A stretch of 64,000 nucleotides of DNA from Circinella minor (GCA_016758965.1 JAEPRB010000090.1:1-64000); one strand, 5' to 3'. Shown: positions 23,501-35,165, counted from the stretch's first letter. Numbers and translations are program-made. The notes: generated from the letters alone by a model not told the origin.

Positions 23501-24597
23501 ATGTTCATAATAATGGATGAGATAAAGATTTTATTGATTCCGTCTTAATCAAAATAGTTCACTGGAATGTTTATGCTACTGGCTGAACATCAGACAAATA
23601 TTAACAACATTTATAGTTTTAAATAGAACAATTATGGTAGCAAGTAACTACGGTAATTAATAGATAGTTGCTACGTATGATTATTACTGTAATATTGATT
23701 AGCAACCATCAATAGCATCATTGATCATATCATACAGCCAAAAATTTAATCAACTGAATAGGTTTCGGAGTATAAGAATCGTAGATTCATGCTCAAACAA
23801 AAAAAAAGTAATATATAGAGACGTTTTCTATAGAAAAGACAGGTGAAATTTTTGACTATTTGTAGAGGAATCGATATCTGTGGAAGTATCAAATAAAACA
23901 TTTAAGGCGATGACGGGTTTACATTGAAAATTTCGAAGCAGTAAGTGCAATTGAAATAAAAAAGGCGAGAGTTTCATGATATGTTCGTGGCGGATAAATT
24001 CGCCAAAACCTCGGTTTATTGTCTTGCCTCACTGAAAACATGTTCATTTATTTTGGAATCATAGTAAGAAATTATCAATCTAGACCATATCTTATCCAAA
24101 AAGGAGAATTTATTTGATGTTTTTTTCTGCTTCTCACAATTTTTATAGCTACGAAAGCTAAAAAAAATATTTGATGAGCTGTTAAAATCCGACAATTGGC
24201 TGCTGTGTGATCTGTGTCATTTGTGTCATGAATGTAAATTTCGCGTTTTAGGGGTAATTTCCAAACAAATTTTTAAGAGAACTTGAGGAATTTTGACAGT
24301 GTATAAGTAGAGTATATGATGGTATCCTATTTATTACGGCACCCTCAGTTGAAAAAAATGTTATCTCCGTCATTTTTATAAAGCTTAAATAGTGAAAGCA
24401 CAAACTACTTTAGAGACGCTTTGTGCCATAGAAAAGTAATCCTTGTCAACCTGCATTCAGCAATTAGATTCAGACAGACTAGGTAACATACTTTCCCGAC
24501 TAACGGCCCAAAGCCAGGTTTTAGACGGAGTTGGAAATGATAGCCGGTTAAGGAGACTCGCTGGATCCATTGAGCTATTGATTTCCTCCTCTCAAAA
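20575..24597. other. Long gene-free interval
   Basis: About 4 kb of AT-rich DNA. Open frames (for example at 22359, 22657 and 22952) have hydrophobic or low-complexity composition of chance ORFs and no introns that would join them. No repeats with clear ends were found. The last few hundred bases are the promoter of the RPS25 gene. Confidence 0.45.
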
Positions 24598-25482
24598 ATG
24601 GTGAGTCCATATACATAATCAAGGGCGAAGAGAAAGAAAGGATGAAGTAGCGAAAGAAAGAGAACCAATCAACCCATCAATCACCAATATCAACAAACCT
24701 GACGAACAATAAAAGCGAATGGATAGATGAATGGATGGATGGATGGATAAATTACGATTTTTTAAACGGATGGATTGGAAACAGTTTGCAATATCGTTAT
24801 GGATATAACAACGCACCAACCTTACAGCAATTCTCTCTTTCTCTTCATTCTCACGCTATTCAGTTCTTTATCAACTTTCTTTTCGTCCTTATAAAATATA
24901 TATTACACTTTCAATTCAGCGTTGTACATTAAAAGAAAAAATACTGAATGTCGTGTTCGTGCTCGTAATTGTTTTCTAGGGCAAGAAAGATCAAGTTCCA
25001 TCCTCCTCTTCAGGAGGCAAGAAGGCTAAGAAGGCAAGTAACCTTTTTCTCAGAAGAATTGGAAACAATAATGTGGAATAAGAGAATTAATATTATTGTT
25101 TTTTTTTGGCAATTTTATAGAAGTGGTCCGCCAAGAAGGTAAAGGACAAGTCCAACAACATGGTTGTTCTCGACAAGCCTACCTACGAACGTCTCTTCAA
25201 GGAAGTTCCTACCTACAAGCTTATTTCTCAATCTGTATTGGTTGATCGTCTTCGCTTGAACGGTTCCCTTGCCCGTGTTGCTATTCGCGAGCTTGAAGCC
25301 CAAGGTCTTATCAAGCCCGTCTTGCGCCACCACGCTCAAGTCATCTACAGTAAGTTTTTTTTCCTTTAACAATATTTATTCAATTTAAATTCATAATTTT
25401 TAATTATTTCTGCTTAAACTATATAGCTCGTGCTACTGGTGATGAAAAGAAGAAGGCCTCTGCTGGTTCTGATGAAGAATAA
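24598..25482 (+). CDS. RPS25: 40S ribosomal protein S25 (eS25)
   Basis: Exons are 24598-24600 (only the ATG), 24980-25033, 25121-25349 and 25427-25482, giving 113 residues (yeast 108, human 125). The lysine-rich start GKKDQVPSSSSGGKKAKK leads to the conserved winged-helix core, for example LDKPTYERLFKEVPTYKLIS and ARVAIRELEAQGLIKPV. The tail is short and charged. S25 sits in the head of the small ribosomal subunit near the E site. The first intron (379 bp) directly follows the start codon (AAAATG/GTGAGT). The second intron has a GC donor (AAG/GCAAGT...TATAG); no GT-AG alternative keeps the frame. A long leader intron fits a highly expressed ribosomal protein gene. The neighbouring moaC gene ends toward it (convergent). 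Confidence 0.93.
24718..24750. repeat. GGAT/GATG microsatellite in RPS25 intron 1
   Basis: About eight imperfect GGAT-type tetranucleotide units lie inside the first intron of RPS25. Likely polymorphic; no function implied. Confidence 0.7.
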
Positions 25483-25651
25483 AGAAAAGAACAACAATAA
25501 AATGCTTTTTTATAACACAATTTCTTGCACATACACGTTTTTTTTTGTTATTTATTATTATTATTATTATTATTAAGGTTGAAAAGAAAAAGGAAAAATG
25601 GGAGGAAATGGATTATTATTATACAATAGTGATGTGTTTTATAGTTTTCTT

Positions 25652-26191
25652 TCAAGAAGACCATTCCCACGAACCACTTTTACCGCCCGATTTTTCAACT
25701 ACACGAATACCTTCAATAACCATTTTCTTTGAAGAAGCTTTACACATATCATAAACTGTAAGTAAAGCTATATTTGTTGCTGTCAATGCTTCCATTTCAA
25801 CGCCCGTTTTGCCTTGACAACGAACAATAGACTCACATTCAACTCTATCTTGGGCGAGTCGTAAGTTGACATCAATCTTGTCCAACAATAAAGGATGACA
25901 TAAAGGGATTAATTGACTTGTTTGCTTGGCTGCTTGTATCCCTGCAATTTGTGCTACACCAAGTACGTTACCCTTCGCAGTATGTAGTTCATTTTTTTCC
26001 AATAATTCATATGTTTCAGGGGGTAATAAAATGTAACCAATGGCACGTGCTTCACGACGTGTTATGTTCTTGTCCGCTACAGAAACCATTTTGGCTTCAC
26101 CTGTCGATGGATCCGTATGAGTTAATTTCGTAGAATAGTAATGACGATTACGACGTACAAGGAGAGGTAATAATCTCGAATGGAAAAACAT
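25652..26191 (-). CDS. moaC: Cyclic pyranopterin monophosphate synthase (MoaC type, MOCS1B equivalent)
   Basis: Intronless, 179 residues. It converts the MoaA product 3',8-cyclo-7,8-dihydro-GTP to cyclic pyranopterin monophosphate, the first stable intermediate of molybdenum cofactor synthesis. Family motifs are all present: LIPLCHPL (residues 94-101), GKTGVEMEALTATNIALL (127-144), VYDMCKA (146-152) and the KK pair and GGKSG near the C-terminus (155-173). The first 25 residues (MFFHSRLLPLLVRRNRHYYS) are basic and hydroxylated with an RxY-type end, a good mitochondrial presequence. The frame is open upstream to 26296, but that part is AT-rich and unlike a presequence, so I chose 26191. It lies 213 bp downstream of moaA on the same strand. 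Separate genes here contrast with bicistronic animal MOCS1. Confidence 0.95.
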   Translation of the reverse strand: MFFHSRLLPLLVRRNRHYYSTKLTHTDPSTGEAKMVSVADKNITRREARAIGYILLPPETYELLEKNELHTAKGNVLGVAQIAGIQAAKQTSQLIPLCHPLLLDKIDVNLRLAQDRVECESIVRCQGKTGVEMEALTATNIALLTVYDMCKASSKKMVIEGIRVVEKSGGKSGSWEWSS

Positions 26192-26305
26192 ATTTAAAGA
26201 TAAAAATAAAATAAAAAAAGTTTTTGGAAAAAAATGAGCTCTTATTATGATAATAAAATAATAGAAATCAAATGTATTTATATACAAAAGCAACAAGAAG
26301 ATAGA

Positions 26306-26350
26306 AGAAGAGTGAAAGAAAGAGAGAGAGAGAGACAGAGAGAGAGGGAA
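26306..26350. repeat. GA-rich low complexity between moaA and moaC
   Basis: A run of AGAG/GAGA just upstream of the moaC start on its strand (CT-rich on the coding strand). CT-rich tracts are common in fungal core promoters, so it may be part of a short moaC promoter. Confidence 0.5.
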
Positions 26351-26404
26351 AAAGAAAGTTATTTACAAGATTTTTTTTCTTTTTTTTTTTGATATAAATA
26401 TTGG

Positions 26405-27959
26405 TTATCCACCTATTAAAATCATCGGTCTATTCTTTCTTGAGGCAAGTTCAGCCATACCAGCATGATGTTTCTTCTTCTTACGAACAGCTGCTCCAAT
26501 ATAATATAATAATTCTTCTTGGCTATAACCTTGTCTCATCATATCCCTTAATGAAACTTCTGTTGATCCAAATAAACATACTTTAATACTTCCATCTGCT
26601 GTTATACGTAATCGATTACAAGTACCACAAAAATGATTTGTCATGGATGTAATGAATCCAATTCTTCCTTGATATCCAGGTACCTTATATGCCTATATTA
26701 TTATTATTATTATTATAACAATTATTAATTATCGATAAATAAAAAAAAAGTTCATCTTGATTTCTATATTTAAATAAGTAAATTACCTTAGTTGTATCAT
26801 TTGGATCATCAACCAGTTTTTGCATACTACCAAATCGTGTTTCGATACGTTCCAAAAGTTCTTGATAGGGAACTAATTTATCCTTATTCCATCTATTACC
26901 TGTATATATAAATATTAGTATCAGTTACTTCCATTGTTTTATTTATAAATTTAGTTATTATTTAACATACCATCAAAAGGCATATATTCAATAAATCGAA
27001 CATTCACAGGATTTTTTTGAGTAAAAGCAACGAAATTTAATACTTGATCATCATTAATTCCACGCATCACTACACTATTGATTTTGACAGATTTAAATCC
27101 CAGGTCTGTTGCTTGTTGAATGGAAGTTAAAACGTTATCAAATCCTTAATATTATGTATATAGATAAACGGGGTTAATATTTTGTTATCCTAGTATATGT
27201 TTATATATGTATATGAGCTAATTATCTATATCGAATCTATTTATCTATCTTATTTTCTTCTAATCTTACCTTTTCTTCTTGTCATAATTTCAAACATATG
27301 TTTATCCAAAGTATCCAAACTAATATTTAATGAATCTAATCCGGCTTTATATAAAGCAGGTAGTTTCCTTTTCAATGCAATTCCATTTGTTGTAATACCG
27401 ATACTTTGTAATCCATTATTTTTGAGTTCATTTAGTCCACTTATGATATCTATTAAATCTGGACGAACAGTAGGTTCACCACCCGTTAATCGGATCTTAG
27501 TTACACCTTGAGATACAAATAATTGTGCCAATGAAAGAATTTCATCTGTCGTTAAGAGTTTATCATGTGAAGTTAAAGGAACACCTTCTTCGGGCATACA
27601 ATACGTGCCTAAATTAAAAATAGCTTTAGAATGTTTTTCCTTTTTTACCACAAAATAAAATAAAATAAAACATACATACATCGTAAATTACATCTTTCTG
27701 TTAATGATATACGTAAATAATTATGATGTCGACCAAAGGTATCGATTAAATGAGTTGTTGTTTTTGAAGAAGAAGAAAAAGAAGTTGGATCATTTTCTAC
27801 AGGAACAGAAACAATTTCTGGCTTTATATATTCAAAAAGATAAAAAGAATTTGTTGAGTTTATAAACTATTATTATTAAAAATATAATTATTCTACCTGT
27901 AAACTTGAAAAAAGTCTTCTTTGTGTTAAAGTACGTAATAAAGTAACGGAACGAAACAT
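26405..27959 (-). CDS. moaA: GTP 3',8-cyclase (MoaA type, MOCS1A equivalent)
   Basis: Exons on the minus strand are 27959-27897, 27821-27680, 27608-27270, 27144-26971, 26899-26787 and 26692-26405, giving 372 residues. A radical-SAM enzyme that rearranges GTP in the first step of molybdenum cofactor synthesis. The N-terminal cluster CxxxCxxC is [11 protein letters not shown] (Cys 65, 69, 72), with the intron falling inside the second Cys codon. [12 protein letters not shown] binds SAM. The C-terminal cluster that holds GTP is [10 protein letters not shown] with KVCLFG. The protein ends in Gly-Gly, the conserved MoaA tail needed for activity. The start [20 protein letters not shown] is a good mitochondrial presequence. 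Divergent with the Slo channel gene (332 bp) and 213 bp upstream of moaC. Confidence 0.95.
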
Positions 27960-28291
27960 AAAAAAGGTTAAAAAATAAAAAAAATAGAAGGAAAAAGAAA
28001 AAGAAAAAATAAAAAGCGTGAGCATTTTTTTAAGGTAAAAAAAAAAAAGGCTATTATGTTTATTTTTACTCCGACCTCCATTCGAAAATTTATTTATTTT
28101 TGTTATCTCTCTCTCTTCTTACTTTTTCTGTTATAAACCCTTTTTTCTATCTTTTTTTTTTCTTTTCTTTCCTTCCTTGTTTTCTTGCCTTTCTTCTTCA
28201 TTATTATTTATTATCTTTATATAAGAAAAAACAAAGTTCATTATTTTATATATAATTTTTTAAATAGTTGATATTTTCAAGTCCATATGAA
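27960..28291. promoter_or_regulatory. Divergent spacer between moaA and the potassium channel
   Basis: 332 bp between opposite start codons, with long CT/TC runs and T tracts (28,090-28,200) on the channel side and A-rich DNA on the moaA side. No clear TATA box for either gene. Confidence 0.5.
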
Positions 28292-31200
28292 ATGCCTATT
28301 GGACACAGTAAACAGGAACAAAAAGGTGATGAAGAAAATCTTATATCATCCAACAACAACAACAATAGTCTTTTAAGTTATGGCGCTGTAAATAGTAACC
28401 ATAATAGCAACAATAGTAATAATGACAACAATGGTAAAATTCAAAAGCCTATCACTACTACTACCACTACTACTTCAAGAGCTTCTTCTTTAAGACGTCA
28501 CCATATATTTCCTCATCTTCACCATGACAATGACGATTCTTCATCGCGTACAAATAGTGAAACAGAACAAAAAGACGAGAATACTTGCCGTGACCCTCGG
28601 GGAACCATCGCCGAACGAAAAAGGCGGCGTATGCATCGACATCATCATGAAGAATCATCTGGAAAACTATCATTGTCGCGTTTAATGCGTAGAAAAGGTT
28701 CCAGTAAAAAATCAACACCTAGTAGTAGTAGTAGTAGTTGTGCAGGAAGTGACAGTAATGAAGCTTCAAGTTCAGATGAAGGTACAGATGATCCAGATAA
28801 TATGGATAATGAAGATACTTTAAGTCGTCTTGCTACAGCCGATCTTGTGCTACCTGCTCTAGATCCAAAGTAAGTTTATTATCGTTAAAATCATCATTCC
28901 CCCCCCCTTCTCTCTCTCTCTCTCTCCTAATCCTGCAGCTGTCTTGTTTTCCTATACCAATTAATTTTTTTTTAAATCACAACACATACACATACGCATG
29001 AACGATAATTATCAGGGCAGATGAAGTGATAGCATCAGCTGTGTCTCAGAAATCTCTTGATCAGTGGTTCGCAAGACGATCTCATGTGAACTTCAGTACA
29101 ATCAGAGCAAAATACAGATCTAGTCGAAAATCAGCTAGGTTTGTTTACTCTTTTTTTTTTTCATTCTTCTAACTGCTGTATCTATTAAGTTTATCAAACA
29201 ATAACAATAAAAAAAAATAATCTGCTCTCGCTTTTCCCTTTTTTTTATTATTTTTTATTATTTTTACTTAATACCAGGGATGAGAAAACTGAAGTTTCTA
29301 GCATGATCAATCAAGTGAGAAGCTATTTTCATTGGCATCCTTATGTTGCTAAGATACGCGATGCTTTATTTGCAAACCAAACGATTGTCGCATTTGTAAG
29401 TTGTAATGAGAAAATACAATAGAGATGACGACAAACAGAAAAGTAATTATCATTTATTCATATTAATATATATCTATATATATAATCGATTTTGTTAGGT
29501 GAATATCGATTTACTAGTTGACCTTCTTTTTTGTTTGGCATATTTAATTGAGATGAAACAAGAATTTGATGTCCATCTTTCACCTCCTTGGCTTTATAAA
29601 TGGAGATCATATGATCTTTGGTATGTGTTGTATGCTAATTTATTTACTTTCTACTCATAAGCCGATGGTTTCAAATTATATTGTTGGGATACTTTACATT
29701 ATCAACTTAACTGTTATAATCTATAACATCAGGATGTTTTGTCAATGGTTAACTTATTGGAATCTAGGCTCTTTTATAATACGTACGTCCCTACCCCCCT
29801 TTTCTTTGTGTTTCTTTAATTATGATGAGTAAATATAGAAATAGATCATTAATAATAATTGAACACCGTTATATATAAATAAATTAGGTATCTATTTGAC
29901 GGGGCGTCCCTTATCAGTATTATTAAGTTTCCGATGTGCTATCGAAACATTGACAACTGTTCCATTTTTGGTATCTAATTTTATGAATTATGGACAGTTT
30001 CTTTATGGTAAAGCATTTAGAGAGAATAAAACTTTAGCAGATGAGAAGAATGATATAATAATATAGAAATGAAAAAGTGGAAAAGATTCTGTACGTGTCT
30101 TCTAACATTGGTATTGAACGATTGATTAATTATTTTAGTGCCTTATTTTTTACGGAGTTGGGTACTTCTTTTAAGAATTAAAAGTGCCATGAAAATTAAA
30201 ACGAATTTACAAATGACAGGTAGAACAAATTTTTTATTTTTATTTTTGGGGAAAGGGGGTCAAGGAGAGAAGGGGCTGTAGGAGTTGGTCTATGATACTA
30301 AAATATAATTTTAGATAAGCCTGTTGATTTGCTCAAGTCTAAATTAATTCATTTGGGCTGTACTCTTATTACATTGTTATACAATGGCATGGCAGCATTT
30401 CAATATTGCGAAGCAACATTTGTTGGGGTCAAATATTCTATTATTGATTGTTTGTAAGTTTGTTTATTATTTAATTATAATAGGAAAAAGAAAAGTCGAG
30501 AATAACATTAATTATTACGTATTATTTAGATATTTGGTCATGGTAACATTATCTACAGTTGGATATGGAGGTAACAAATAAAAATAAAGTTATTTATAAC
30601 TTATTTATTCAAGACAACTAATGATATATGATATCATTATCGTTGCTAGATATTACGCCTCAAACAGAAGCAAGTCGTGTTGTTGTGATGGTCATTATTG
30701 TTACATCATTAGCGGTCTTACCTAGTTTGATCACAGATGTTTTAGCTACAGTCCGAAAAAGGAATGGTAAGAATCGATAACAACAATGAAAATAGCGCAT
30801 AATCATGTAATATACTAACAAAGTAAAAAAAAAAAAAGATGGTGGAGGTCACGTGAATCATGGTGTACTTCCCTTCATTTTGATTGTTGGCGCTTTTCGA
30901 CCGGACCAAGTGAATGAAATTTTGGATGGATTTTTAAATAGGGTAAAGAAAAAATAGAAAAAAAAACTGTAATGTTAACTGAAAGGAAATTGTTTTTAAT
31001 TTGAGATATTTTTTGAACATTTAGGAAAATGCAGAACGTCATTTAAATGTGGTGTTCCTTGATGTTAATAAACCAGCTGAAGATCTTAAGTTAATGGAAC
31101 GGAACTCAATGTGGGGTCATCGTATCCAATTTTTACATGGGTCCGTTCTAAATGATAAAACATTACAGAGAGCGGTAAGAAGAAAAAAAAAAGAGAATGA

Positions 31201-33300
31201 TAATCTATTAAAAATAATGTTAATAATTTATTACAATTTATAGAGAGCACGTTATGCGAAAGCTATCTTTACAATCTCAGGTAAGTTATAAAAAAAATTA
31301 TATGCATAATCAAGTTCTTTTATTTTTTGTTAACAAACAATAACTTGTAAACAGATCAAAATGCACGTAATAGTGCCGAAGAGGACGAACGTAATACCGT
31401 CCGCCTTTGGTCTCTTTACTGTTACACGGTTACCCACAATGTACCCATATATACATATAATTTATCACCTACAACTGCCATTTATCAAAAGGTTGCTAAA
31501 GAAATCATTTGTGTCCAAGAATTCAAACAATATCTCCTTGCAATGAATTGTCGCTGTCGTGGTGCATCAACATTATTAACTAATTTATTACATCAACGAC
31601 AACCTATGAATCGATATGATGAACCTTGGCATGCACAATATGGTAAGCTATTACATACAGTCATTATTATTATTATTAACTATCCAAATGTGATAATTAT
31701 TCACGATTAACATTTTATACAGATGATGGATCATGTAATGAAATTTATACTGCACCGCCACCTGATTTTATGGTTGGCGTATCTTTTGCACATTGTGCTT
31801 GGGTAACTATTTCTTTATGAGGAATTAAAAAAAACATAATGGATAGAGTAATGAAACTTTCTCGTATATCTATTATACATTAATCAAATATATCATTATC
31901 AGATCTGTTTCAAAGAATGTCAAGTTATTTTGTTTGGTATTAAAACATTTGCTGTAGATCGAGGTGACCATGAAATCTTATTGAACCCAAGCAACGATTA
32001 CATCATTAAAGAATCTGATTTATGTGTATATATTTCCGAAAGTCCAAGAGAAATCAAAGATATCAGATATTTGGTAAAGTTTATCATTGTATTTGATGGA
32101 AAAAGAAAAGTGTAACTAATGGGTAAAAATAAATGCTACGATAGAACAAACTTTATGTATGGCAGACAGTCCGTGGATTGCAAAACAAACGTCGACCTTT
32201 TCCACCCCCTCCAAAGAAAAAAACAGCATTAGGAGCAAAAGTTGTAGTGCCATCAATCTCTACTTCCTTGTCAAGTTCAAACAACAACGACAATACATCA
32301 ATATCTATACCAGAAGCAGTAACGACAGCCACTGCTGTTGATAAATCAAATCCATCCAAAGGACGTTATAAACTTTCAAGATTACCGACACCACGTCATG
32401 CATTACTTACTGGTAGTAGAGCATTAATCACTCGACTTGGTCAATCTCCTGTTAACGACGATGACAATGATGATATTGGGTCACCTGACCATATTGAAGA
32501 TGTTTCACTACCTTTATCATATATACTTGAAGAAAAAGTACCATTAGACGATGCAATTATTGAATCAGCCGAAAATATGCGCGGTCATATTCTTGTTTGT
32601 GTACATCGTGAAGTAGTGAATATTTTCAAATTTATCTATAACTTAAGGTAATACGTAGTAAAAATAAAGATAAAAGTATTTTATGCTTTCTCTCTCTTAC
32701 TTTAGGGGTATCGTATATATTAATCGTACTTTTAGAGTGACTAATATGATACAATAAATGCGTTATAATAGATCTCCACATGTAAAACCAGAAGACTTAC
32801 AGGATATTGTAATATTATGTCCTTCTAGACCGAGTGAAAAAACAAATGAATTAATCAATATGTTCCCAAAAGTTCATTTTATGGTGGTATGTATTATTAC
32901 ATAATATTAGTATTCTTTGTCCAACAAAAGAAAAAGAAACAGGTTGCTGACTAACGCCAAAAATAGGGCAATTGTAGACAACCAGATGATCTATTACATG
33001 CAGGAGTGAAAAGGGCTAAACAAGTTGTGGTCATGAGTGAAAAAGAATGTTTGGATGATATTGAGAGAAATTCCGATAGTCCTGCCATGTAAGTTTCAGA
33101 AAAAAAATATAGCTCATCATGTTATATTAATTATATATTTGTTTTTATTAACTCAAACTCTTCCTCTCGTGTGTATATTATTGTATAGCATGACAAGTCA
33201 TATCATTGACCTATTAGTTCAAGAAAGAGCCCGTAATGCTTATACCATTGTAAACCTTAGTAAGGCTTTTTTTTTTCTTTTGTTCTTAATCTTGGCCGTG

Positions 33301-33336
<36 letters not shown>

Positions 33337-33910
33337 AGTGTACTAAACGTTACACAAATGTCGCATTTATATAGTTGAAAAATCAAACATACGATTTATG
33401 CATCTGTTACAAGAAAAGGATGTTGCAGAAGAAATCGATGTATTTTATACCCCAGCATATGCTGCCGGTGATGTGGTTGCGGATAGTTTAATTAGCAACG
33501 TATTGCTCAGTCAGACATATTATAAACCAGATATTGTATCGATCATCAAAACACTTTGTGGTATGCCAGGTCCACTTTATGATGGTTCAGCTGCTCATTT
33601 ACTTTCCTCATCGAAACAATTCCAAACTCCTACATCAGCAGCAATTCATGCGCCCCATTTGACCAGTATACCGATGCCTCATGAGTTTGTGGATCAAACA
33701 TTTGCTCATTTGTTTGAAACATTATTACTCAATCATGGTGTTATGCCATTAGGATTACTTCGTGCACCTAGTGAAGCATTAGGTAACGAAATTCCGTTCG
33801 TATATGCCAATCCTGTCCCATCTTTGATTCTTAAAGAATCTGATAAGATTTATATTCTTTCATCACCCACATGGGATTATAAATCATCAACAACAGGAGT
33901 ATCATCATAA
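28292..33910 (+). CDS. slo: Slo/BK-family potassium channel alpha subunit
   Basis: I trace 21 exons (starts 28292, 29016, 29278, 29499, 29733, 29888, 30139, 30315, 30530, 30650, 30839, 31025, 31244, 31355, 31723, 31903, 32166, 32772, 32967, 33189, 33375; last ends 33910), all in phase, about 1214 residues; human BK is of similar size. The N-terminal 190 residues are N/S/T/H-rich. Voltage-sensor-like membrane helices follow, with an S4 candidate RSWVLLLRIKSAMKIK. The pore has the K+ selectivity filter TVGYGD (453-458). The large cytoplasmic part matches two RCK domains: FILIVGAFRPDQVNEIL opens RCK1 and HILVCVHREVVNIFKF opens RCK2. The C-terminal segment around YKPDIVSIIKTL aligns with the end of BK RCK2. 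The acidic calcium bowl (a run of Asp in animal BK) is replaced by LLQEKDVAEEIDVFY, so Ca2+ gating through that site is doubtful. Intron 20 has a 34-base A tract. Confidence 0.92.
33301..33334. repeat. 34-base A tract in the last intron of the channel gene
   Basis: Uninterrupted A run between the donor at 33260 and acceptor at 33374. Such runs are prone to sequencing and replication slippage; the flanking splice sites do not depend on its length. Confidence 0.9.
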
Positions 33911-34013
33911 ATATTCTCCTCCAATTTTTGTTGCTATTATATTGTTATGCTATATATTTATATTTATATTTATATTTTATTTGTTACTTGATTATTGTCA
34001 TCTTTATTTTTTT

Positions 34014-35165
34014 TTATCCTTCATCTTTAAGAGGATCCCAACCTTCTTCACCTGTGTATTCTATTTTTTCAACTTGATAAAAAGCCGTCATACCAGCATC
34101 GAAATGTTGTGTTACATGACAATGAAATAACCATTGACCTTCATTATCAGGCATCATATCTAGTGTTTGGAAACTAATAGGCATTAAATCCACCACGTCT
34201 ACTCGATGTCCTTGATTAAGTAAAGTAGCACCATGCCAATGAGCAGTATGAGGATCGTCATCACCTAGACCAAAGGATAAGACATACCATCGAACCCGTT
34301 CACCCCAATAAACATGTAGTTCCGGGTTGTTGTTATAAACAAATCCATTTATATGGTACATTCGATTGGATTCCATAAACGAAGGATTTCCTATTAGATT
34401 TCCCTCTTCTTCTGATACCGACGATGTTAATGATACACCTGCTGCTTCTGCCGACTGTTTAAGATAATGAGATAAGTTTTCATCCGTAATCGTCATGAAT
34501 GTAAATACTTCTTGATCCACATCTTTGGGTTTTTCAGGCGAGCCAGGGGTAGGTCGTTGAAGCATACCGGCTTCATAAATAACAACAGGACCCAATAACC
34601 CAGAATGGACATCCGCTAGTGGACTTGCTCGAGACATGTAAGCCCATAAAGCATTGGTTGCATTTTCAGGTACATCCCATACATATTCAAATCGTTCATC
34701 TGGTTCAATGGCCACTCCGGGCGGAGCTTTGGAAGCCAAGTCCCCATTATATGGATGTAAACTATAGGGTCGACTGGCTCGGTTCCAAAAATGAATACGA
34801 AATTGATCACCGGCTTCTGCTCGTAATACGGGACCAACAAATCCAAGAACAGGATCATGGGGTGCCAGTCGTTTATATTCAGGGTCGAGGTATTGTTTGT
34901 ACATGACTTTGGTATAGACTCGTCCTATTCGACTGCTATTGTGGGAACAGTATCGTGATGCATGTTCACTCTCTTCAAGTGGTAGATCAACTAGATTGTC
35001 TCGACCTGTAGGTGCATAATCCCAAGCGATTTCCTCGGCCGTAATGTAATAGTGTCGTAATTTTCTCGGTGCATGAGCTGTTGTTGCTGGTGCTGCCTTA
35101 ACAAGTATGTTATTCAATAGTAATAATGTTGTTATTAGAAAAAATAATTGTTGGCATGAATACAT
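34014..35165 (-). CDS. Secreted ceruloplasmin-like two-domain multicopper oxidase
   Basis: Intronless, 383 residues. The start MYSCQQLFFLITTLLLLNNI is a signal peptide (an upstream in-frame Met would add 19 Asn/Lys-rich residues and is less likely). Two cupredoxin domains (about 35-200 and 215-370) match the ceruloplasmin/hephaestin type, for example SNRMYHINGFVYNNNPEL and HSGLLGPVVIYEAG. The second domain keeps the copper ligands: HTAHWHG (306-312) and HCHVTQHFDAGM (348-359), a complete type 1 site plus type 2/3 histidines. In domain 1 the expected HPHG reads HPYN (137-140) and the expected HSH reads MSR (177-179), so half of a trinuclear site is missing, as in the inactive domains of ceruloplasmin. 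Ferroxidase activity is therefore uncertain; it may be a cupredoxin-type electron carrier or copper binder. Convergent with the channel gene, 103 bp apart. Confidence 0.88.
   Translation of the reverse strand: MYSCQQLFFLITTLLLLNNILVKAAPATTAHAPRKLRHYYITAEEIAWDYAPTGRDNLVDLPLEESEHASRYCSHNSSRIGRVYTKVMYKQYLDPEYKRLAPHDPVLGFVGPVLRAEAGDQFRIHFWNRASRPYSLHPYNGDLASKAPPGVAIEPDERFEYVWDVPENATNALWAYMSRASPLADVHSGLLGPVVIYEAGMLQRPTPGSPEKPKDVDQEVFTFMTITDENLSHYLKQSAEAAGVSLTSSVSEEEGNLIGNPSFMESNRMYHINGFVYNNNPELHVYWGERVRWYVLSFGLGDDDPHTAHWHGATLLNQGHRVDVVDLMPISFQTLDMMPDNEGQWLFHCHVTQHFDAGMTAFYQVEKIEYTGEEGWDPLKDEG

Noticed and set aside
24601..24979. Possible snoRNA inside RPS25 intron 1
   Set aside because: A GGATGAAG motif and a later CTGA-type motif occur about 55 bases apart, but the C box is not a proper TGATGA and no terminal stem is visible.
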